Assembly (NCBI GenBank): GCA_051453625.1
Contig: JBOZIK010000001.1
Coordinates: 91,157,490 to 91,221,489, forward strand
Source of the DNA: Welwitschia mirabilis
Taxonomy: Eukaryota > Gnetophyta > Gnetopsida > Welwitschiales
DNA length: 64,000 nt
Direction: 5' to 3'
A model generated the notes under the pieces. It did not search any database and was not told the DNA's origin. It saw only the letters and a list, made by a program, of their open reading frames with translations. Positions 56,561-64,000 of the stretch are shown piece by piece (position 1 is the stretch's first letter; each line of letters begins with the position of its first letter). A program made the translations under genes and the position numbers.

Positions 56561-58131
56561 GAGATTTCCAACTTGAATACTACGAACTCAAAAAATGGAT
56601 AAAAATTACAAATCATGAATTATTAAAAAAACTTAACCATGATAGAAGCAAATATTTTAAAAATATTCTTGCCATTATCTAAATTCTTTCTAGCTTATTC
56701 TTTTGATGGATGTCATGCTATCATTTAACATCTTTAAGACTTGACTAATATTTTGCTTTATGAAGTTACCATGACTAGTAATTTTTACTTGGACATTTCA
56801 AAAGTAATAAGATCAGATTTACCCAATCTTAAGACATTCAAATGTCTATGAATTTCATTTTGAAAGAATATGATTTGGTTTTTTGTGTTTTATCTCAATG
56901 GTATGAGTCTTTGGTTGTTTGGGGTCATTCTTTTCTTATTTTTCATCTCATTTCTTCACCTTCGTCTTTATGAGTATGTGGCTATGTAGGATTTATTTTT
57001 AAGAAGTATTGAGGAGGGCAAGAGATAAAGAAGAATAAAGACAATGATTTATTGTTTTTATGCTAAATACATGATTACCATAATTTCCTATCACATCGAG
57101 GTAAATTTTCTCAAAAGGGATCTTTAGTAGTATTGGTAGTTGTGGGAACATTGAAGGATTAGTTGGCCATGCTACATGGGTCTCTACTTCTCTAAATATG
57201 GTTGCACTCTCGTCATTATGCATTAAAATAAAATACTTGAAGGCTATGAGATTAGTAGTGTTTCTGGTATCATTAGAGGTATTACTTATTTCTTAGACTT
57301 ATTGTGCTTATAGTATCCCCACATGGTTATTTTAATTTTGAGGATTTGAGTGTGTTTTGGGGTGTTAGTAGGTGAGTTCATTTCTAGCAGCTTTTGATCT
57401 TATCATTCATTATTTGAAAGCATTATTTACTTGGCATTGTTGTAATCACTACCTATTTAAGTGGTACTTTATTAAGTTTTTGCATTATGTCATGCATCCT
57501 TAATCAAGTGATTTTAGGATTTCTTCTATGAGGATTTTCTTGGTAATTTAGGGTAGGTACATAATCGTCTTCATGTTCCTAATTTGTTTGCTTCTATTTT
57601 ATTTTCCTTAATTGTTTTCTTTGGTATTTCAAAGTCATTTCCTTACTTTTCCCTAAAAAATGCTTAGGACTTAATGATTTAGTAGTTTTCCCATTGATTT
57701 TTTAATTTCCTTTATAGTTTTTCTTTCTAGAAGATAATTTTCTTTTTACAAATAAATTTCCTTTGTTTATTTTGCTAATTTTTCCCACCTATTCTTTTGA
57801 ATCTTTTCAAGTTTAGTTTTCTTTAATTTTATTTTTGACTTTTGATAATAGCACATCTATTTTCCTTAGCTTAGTGCATTTACCTCTTTTATCATACTTT
57901 AATTTATCATAATTCTTAGTCATTTCCCATTTCTTAGGCTTTCTAATCCTTTTCTTAAACCTCTATGATACTATCTGAGATTAACTTATTCTACTGAGAA
58001 TTTAATTTTTATTATTGTTTTTGAAAACCCCTATCATCCTTCTTGTTGTCTAGACAACCACAAATAATTGCATATTTTGCGATTGATAAGATTTGATAAA
58101 GGATGTAATGTCTATATAAATACGCACCACA
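56561..58131 (+). mobile_element. possible 3' LTR region of E5 or 5' LTR of E6
   Basis: Only the last ~55 bp (58076-58131) resemble the end of the LTR at 52.2 kb; a degenerate CATC-type motif at 58032-58060 sits just upstream. A faint primer-site-like GTGACATTG follows at 58147. Boundaries are guesses; nothing else is recognised here. Confidence 0.3.
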
Positions 58132-58841
58132 AAAATCCTACATGATGTGACATTGAAATCTGTATTTCCCACTAGAGAAATTTTTGTTTTATTGGTTGTA
58201 CATTCTATAAGTACAAACTGTGCTTGTTGCCAACCTCCTCTTCTTTGCGGTTTAAGAAAAGGATGGTTAAATGCTTCCATTTAAATTCTTTAGGATCCCT
58301 ACTCTCCTTATAGGGGACCCCTCACTAAGAGGGCCAAAAACTATATGCATATCATCTAGTTCTATGTCAAACTCATAGCTATTTTTGTTTATCTTCATAC
58401 TAAAATATTCAGCATTTCATTTGAGCTCCATTTCTACCATTTGAGCTTTTACAATAGGGGCTCTAGCAAAACTTCTAAGTTATATAATCCTACTAATTAT
58501 AAATTACTTATAAGATTGTTATACCTATTATCAAAAATTATATCTTTAAATTCAAAACACCCTAGGATATGAATTATTTTGAGAGACTTGGGCTCTTACT
58601 GCTTTGATGTATGTAACCCTTTTTCTTGTCCTATTATGTCCTATAAATTAAATGTTAAATTGGTTGTTAACAATGATAAGATTGTATAATCAATAACCAA
58701 TGAACTGAATATTATGTGCTAATAAGCTAAACTTACCTGGGAATACATCCTATAGCTAGCAACTCAAAGACTTCATTTGCCTAATGCCCTGATTCTTCAT
58801 GCCCACATGAAGTAGATTTTGCCTCAAGCCTATATTTCTTG
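58132..58841. other. unassigned sequence
   Basis: No recognisable gene or repeat. Confidence 0.5.
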
Positions 58842-59605
58842 TCAAGCCTTAGGCCTTAAAATTTCATCTAGTGTTAGTTTGTCTACCTTTGATATATCTT
58901 CTCTGAGGTTTCTAATGCCAATGATACTATTTAGCATATCATGGAGCCTTTTTAGGGGATGGCTATCATTGAACACCTCCTTCTTAGTAAATTTCTTCAT
59001 TCTTCTTATGGTGTCTAGTGGATTGAAGGCCAACTAGATTGCCTCACTTTCAATAAATAATGTATTGTCTACATTAGGCTTGTCTTATAGCAACTGCATT
59101 TCATGCGACAACCATACTCTTTCAAGGTCACTATCATATAAGGTCACATGTCGATTTGATAACTTTATTAAGTCATAGAAATTTTTCCCCTAGAAGAACT
59201 CTAGTTACTACTTTTTTTTGTCATTAGTTAGGATGCTCCAATATCAATTATGTTTTTCTTTAATAAAGTGGTCCAAATTTCCATCCTAAAATGATCAAAA
59301 AGCATATCCAAGATTCTCTCCACCTTGCATAAAATCACCCCTTTTCTCCCTCCTACTAAGGATCCATTTGGAAACTTCTTATGATCTTTCACCTCCTTCC
59401 TCATGGATAGTACCTTATGAGGATCAACTATGATTATCTAGTTGCTAAACCCTGGAGGACCATGTAACCTCCTTAACTCCTCCATAACCATCTTGTTTCC
59501 TTTCAAGGGTCTAATTGGAGTAAGAAAGGATGTTCCTTCCTTGGTTGACATACTTATTAGAAAAACAACCATCACGTAAAAAATTAAGAAATACCACATA
59601 AGCAT
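58842..59605 (-). pseudogene. unidentified ~240-codon pseudogene
   Basis: Minus strand. It starts at ATG 59605 (an in-frame stop lies just upstream) with a hydrophobic 18-residue stretch (MLMWYFLIFYVMVVFLIS) like a signal anchor, then MSTKEGTSFLTPIRPLKGNK, MVMEELRRLHGPPGFSN, VDPHKVLSMRKEVKDHKKFP and GGRKGVILCKVERILDMLFD. After a frameshift it goes on with LIKLSNRHVTLYDSDLERVW, SHEMQLL, KPNVDNTLFIESEAI, then the clean frame FNPLDTIRRMKKFTKKEVFN, DSHPLKRLHDMLNSIIGIRN, SKVDKLTLDEILRPKA, stop 58842. Fewer stops than the elements around it. No family recognised. The plus frame at 58819-59037 is its shadow. Confidence 0.55.
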
Positions 59606-60990
59606 TTTAGACTATTGCTTGAGTTAATTGACTTATCTACTATTTTACTTTTAAAGGTTCTTTATTACTTATGTAGTAATTGATTTTATTAGATGAATCA
59701 AAATCTCATTTATCATCAGTGTTTAGCCCCAAGATTCATTGAATCTATAGTTAAATGGATTTTAGTTCTCATTGGATTAATTTACTCCATAAAAGTTCTA
59801 TATTTTAAGACACCAAATTATTATTTTGAGTTAAATTAGTTGTTTAAATTACTATGAATTATCTTTAATACAACTTTGAAATAATCATTTAAAATTTATT
59901 AATCTTATTCACCATTTCTATGGGCTACTAAAAAGGTTATTCATACTTTAAGTTCTAACCTATGAGATCCGCTTATGAACCTTAGAATGATGACCATTAT
60001 TGATCATTTATTGTTGTAACTGAAAAAAGTAAATTTGTATAAACCAATATTTTTTATGCTAAAAAGAGGATAGATTTTTTTTTTTTGTTTTAATGTATGT
60101 ATATTACCTCTTCAAATTCATAATCAATACAAAAAGATACACACCAAAATTCTTAGATACCTTTTATTGTAAATAACTTTTTGAGAACCCTTAATAAAAT
60201 TATTAATCATAACATATCTACTTAGTTAAATCTTCATATTAGTCAAATAGCTCCTTTGACTTATAAATACCAAAGAAGCAGAGTCATGACTAATCCCCTT
60301 CCTATTCTTGTAAATGGTCCTTTAAATTTTCAAACCTTTAATCCTATTCCTAAGAGCATGAAAGATTTCCTTTTTAAACCATCCTATCCAATGAAGTCTA
60401 TCATTGTAAAAAAATTTGCGAAAGCTTTTGAAATATTAATTCAGATCTTAAGAAGTATTCATGAAGATGCTTCTATACTCTTTAGTCTTTTAATAAAATA
60501 AGAATCTAGCTCTTATTTCTTTAATCTTCCAAGTGGGTGTATTTCCTCCTAGAATGAATTTAAGTGTATTTTCTCTTACTGACTCTAAGGCATAATCATA
60601 AAGAACATGTGAAAGTTTGTAATGATAGATTTCTTAAACTATTCAATCTCCTAGATAATACTCTAAAACCTACTAACTAAGATTTTCAAATTATCTATTT
60701 GAATTCATTAATATTAGAGCTTTTAATTGTGATGAGAAATGATAACTTAGAAATTTCCTTAATAACTACAATAAAATTTGCTTCAAGGGCTTATACTAAA
60801 ATATACCCCTTTAAGGCTTTATTGAACTTTTCCACAACACTGTAAGAATTTATCCTAGATACTAAACTAAATGTTAATTTTATACCTTCAACATTATCTA
60901 TTCCCTCTTCATCTTCTAATACAAAGATACTTCCATTTCCTAAGAATATATAAAGCCAAATGTAACAATTACATTTATAGAAAGGATTAG
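59606..60990 (+). pseudogene. gag-like fragment of a plus-strand element (E6)
   Basis: The 81-codon frame 60256-60501 reads NPLPILVNGPLNFQTFNPIP, KSMKDFLFKPSYPMKSIIVK and KFAKAFEILIQILRSIHEDA. It reads as protein and is upstream of a protease-like relic in the same strand, so a gag fragment is plausible. The rest of the interval is AT-rich with no clear content. Confidence 0.35.
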
Positions 60991-62235
60991 CTTATTAAGA
61001 AGATTGGAGACACGTCTATTAAAATGAAATCTAACATGAATACAAAAGGTTATCTTTTAGAAGAATATTTAATAGAAGAAGATTCCAAAGAAGAATAATT
61101 TTATGCTTATTTTGATTTGATATTTGATTTGAATTATGAATCAAAGAGTGATGTATTAGAAAGAGAAAGCTCCAACTCATTTGATCCTGATTCTTATTAA
61201 CTTAACTATGGTTTCTTCAATAGTAAAAGTAAATTGGAATTAGAATTTAATGATTAGGAAATATTATTAAATGCATAATTAGTTGAGTATAATGCTAATA
61301 ACTATGAACTTAAATTAAAAGCAAAAGAGTCAGTTACATAGCATACCCCACCTAATATTATTCAAATATAAAGCATTCCTAAGAATCCTTTTGAACCTAT
61401 AAGAGGTACTACATAGAGAGTTGATAAAGGATAAAATAAACAAGTAAGTATTAACTCAATGCCTCAAAATAATATTAAGTATAATTTAAAAAATGGAGAT
61501 GATGAGTAAGCAACACCCTATAATGTTTTAAATTATAACTCAAAACCTATAGCATCTTATGTATTAGATGAAGGCTTTGAATATGACATCATAAAATATT
61601 TGAAAAGTTTCAAGAATAATGTTAACTTTTATTAATTACTTAGGATGATAAGGTAAAATAAAAAATTACTCAAGGCATTTAATTACCTAGAATGTGAGTT
61701 ACACATGAATTAAATAGAAAATTAGACTATCTTTAGTATGACTCTAAACTTTGAATCATGATAAACTAAGTGAGATGGATCCTTATCATTGACATTACTA
61801 ATGAGGAAGATTTTCCTTCATATTTTTGTATTATATGCTAGATCTTTGGTAACTCTTATGCCCTTTTTAGTTTTTCAAACAATAGAACTAGCCAAAGAAA
61901 GTTTCCCATATAAACTAAATCAAATCAATAAATCTAAAGTTCAAATTATTAGCTAGATTAAGAATGTTATCCTAGCACTAGTAAAGGATCCTAGAATTTT
62001 TAGTACAATAATGTTTAAGTCATTGACGTTTCAGCTATTTGTAATCTAATTTTAAGAAGGAATTGGATGAAAACCTTTAATGGGTATTTGTTCATGGATC
62101 TTTTGTAAATATGACTTTCTTATAACTAAAGACTAAATAAGATATTACTATATCTTATTACATTAATAATAAACATCTTTTGGTTTGCTTGATGTATGGA
62201 AGACTTGGAGACTAGGATGTTATTATGCTCTAATA
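60991..62235 (+). pseudogene. Tat/Athila-like gag-pro region of E6
   Basis: Plus-strand text: KGYLLEEYLIEEDSKEE, SSNSFDPDSY, ATPYNVLNYNSKPIASYVLD, EGFEYDIIKYLKSFKNNVNF (compare the Tat linker YD---HL---PA--S---LL), IDITNEEDFPSYF (usual I-F-DEDLP), and KVIDVSAICNLILRRNWMKT (usual FQV-D----YNLLLGR-WI). It leads straight to a polypurine tract: no RT, RNase H or integrase follows. Stops in all blocks. Confidence 0.6.
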
Positions 62236-62240
62236 CTCTT

Positions 62241-62254
62241 TTTGGGGGGTGGAA
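62241..62254 (+). promoter_or_regulatory. polypurine tract of E6
   Basis: TTTGGGGGGTGGAA followed by TGATCCAAGG, the same layout as the Athila-like element's TTGGGGGG tract. Confidence 0.7.
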
Positions 62255-64000
62255 TGATCCAAGGATAATTGATGAGTTCTTCTTCTTCTCATTCTTTAAT
62301 GATGTAATGTATGATTTCTTTTAGTTTTAATAAAGAATTGATTTAAACAATTTTATTGTTAATCACAATTTTATTTGGTATTAATAATGGCTAAGTAGGA
62401 CTAGTTCTTAAAATGAGTTCTTTTTTAAATTATTAATTATTATAAAATTGTCTTATTGATATTTAAGTGAGTTTATCTAATTATCAAGTTCTTTTGAATC
62501 ATGTGAGTTATTTGAAGTTACTTTTATGATTTATAGTTTTTTGTTTTTTGACAAATCTTGTGCACTTTGGTTCATACATTTCATGCTCATAAAGGGGTGT
62601 GAAGCATTAGTAGGACTAGATAACTTACCAAGACTCATGTAGTGGATAATATTATGTCTCCATACAAAGCCTTAATGACATAATGATATAGTCCATATTT
62701 TAGGATATATGAATCATTATAGCAAAGTTGGAGTAAATGATGAATTGATTGAATCCTTAGATCATTTTCATTTCTTTACATTGTTAACTGAAGATTAATT
62801 TTTTTTCTCAACTTTTAATTTATTTAATTTGAATTTTTTCATTAGAAGATAGAATTAATCTTGTACCTCTTGATTAAATTTACCTATTACATCCCTATGG
62901 AAGAATAATATTAAGTGTTTCACTTAGTTTAAATCTAGAGCACTACAAAGCTACACTTCAATCAGATTTTGCTAGCATGGTGTCCTAGCCTCCAAGTCTT
63001 CTCCATGTTAAGTAAACCAAAAGATGTTTACAATGGGGAATTAAGGTCCTTTTATAGATGAGGAAAGGGAATTAGGGAGTTACAACATGATTACATCAGG
63101 TGTTGTCTTTATTTATTAGGTGGTGGTTATAAAAAGGGAGCTACCTAAGGGTGGTTACATAGGAAGGGAGTTACAAATGTATTTAGCATGTAGCCATAAA
63201 GAAAAATGCTCTGTCTTCATATAATAGATGGTGATGATGTGTCCTTTGATTCTGATGATGCTATCAATGGATGTCATGTCATGTATTTTCATCTCGATCA
63301 TCCTCATTATGTCACATATCGTTATAACATGTCAATTTGTACTTCTATCATGTATTATTAGAGTTAAAGATTAAATTTGATTTTTATCTAATTGAGCCCA
63401 TAAGTACAACATTATTAATTCCTCAAGAAGATGTAACAATGTAAGTTTTTTGCCATTTTGCCTCAAAAGGCTAGTGACCCTAGTAGTTCTAGCTAGCGAT
63501 ACTAATGATTAATGCAAAAATATTATTAGGTTTTGTACTTATTATCAGAAGGCATCAATTAACCTGTTAACACTAAGAAAAGTCCATAATTTTATGTAAA
63601 AGTAATAACAAGGGTAGAAAACATTAATATATGACCAAACTATTAATTTAGTATTTCTCCCTATGCTAAATTAATCCACTTCAATTGCTTAGAATGTCAA
63701 TTTTCACATGCAAACACATGTGTACTATCACTAAAGAATTATATGAATTTAAACTAATTTCAGTTTATGCCATTTTTGATGTATGGATACTATACTTTAA
63801 TGGACCATGTTCATATTAAGGTTTTGGTTTTGGAATTCATCTTGAGTTATAATGTGTCTAATCCTTTATGTGTGCCTATCATTTCAATTTTCTAGTTGCT
63901 AATACTATAGCCAAATACAAATCTTTGTACCTTGGCCTTAAGTTTATAATTTCAAGGGTAACTAGGTTTGTATGGATCTTCAATGACTTGTAATTAATTA
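62255..64000 (+). mobile_element. presumed 3' LTR of E6 and right flank
   Basis: Starts TGATCCAAGGATAATTGATG after the polypurine tract. The right end was not found and no second copy was recognised in the window. From about 62900 to 64000 no gene, RNA or repeat is visible. Confidence 0.4.

Noticed and set aside
59450-59605. Cytochrome P450 start, because of a hydrophobic N-terminus and an HGPPGF word
   Set aside because: No further P450 landmark (oxygen-binding helix, ExxR, heme cysteine) appears downstream.

Overview
The window looks like a large, AT-rich, repeat-filled plant genome. A conifer or other gymnosperm fits the density of old, highly mutated LTR retrotransposons, but the sequence alone does not prove this. 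No intact host gene, tRNA, rRNA or CRISPR array was found. Nearly everything recognisable is a Ty3/gypsy or Ty1/copia relic with stops and frameshifts. CpG is depleted almost everywhere, as expected after long cytosine methylation. About 2.8 kb is N in eleven gaps, and four gaps are flanked by near-identical sequence that looks like unmerged contig ends.

Layout. 1-1831: 3' end of a plus-strand gypsy element (integrase tail, polypurine tract, LTR A). 1832-4768: a decayed copia pol, split inside reverse transcriptase by a 1.2 kb insertion rich in GACTCG-type words. 4769-7143: two related LTRs (B and C), each followed by a tRNA-Asn-type primer site, then a leader with a 57-bp (19-codon) minisatellite and a decayed gag up to about 10.09 kb. 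10090-25265: a minus-strand Athila-like element with about 3 kb LTRs and a tRNA-Asp primer site, whose 3' pol half is present twice around a gap. 25266-30906: unassigned sequence with weak protein-like tracts and a (GA)n tract.

30907-50832: a complete nested chromovirus-type gypsy element (called E2 here) on the minus strand, with about 412-bp LTRs, tRNA-iMet primer site, gag, protease, RT, RNase H, integrase and a perfect 5-bp target-site duplication CTTAG. Between its primer site and gag lies a plus-strand, intron-bearing gene-like locus with a minisatellite and TATA box upstream. That locus is split by a second element, E3 (38512-49175). E3 has two related LTRs, a perfect 12-nt tRNA-iMet primer site and a polypurine tract, but no recognisable gag-pol. 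It carries an HSP90 fragment, a CpG-rich gene-like fragment and a tandemly duplicated 1.6 kb block. Each E3 LTR also ends with two extra primer-site-like repeats.

50833-64000: plus-strand Athila/Tat-like remnants that keep gag and protease but show no RT or integrase, a dispersed CATCTAGATG-type motif, and a minus-strand pseudogene of unknown family at 58.8-59.6 kb. The most interesting items are the E3 gene-capture element, its repeated primer sites, the antisense intron-bearing locus in E2, and the 19-codon minisatellite.
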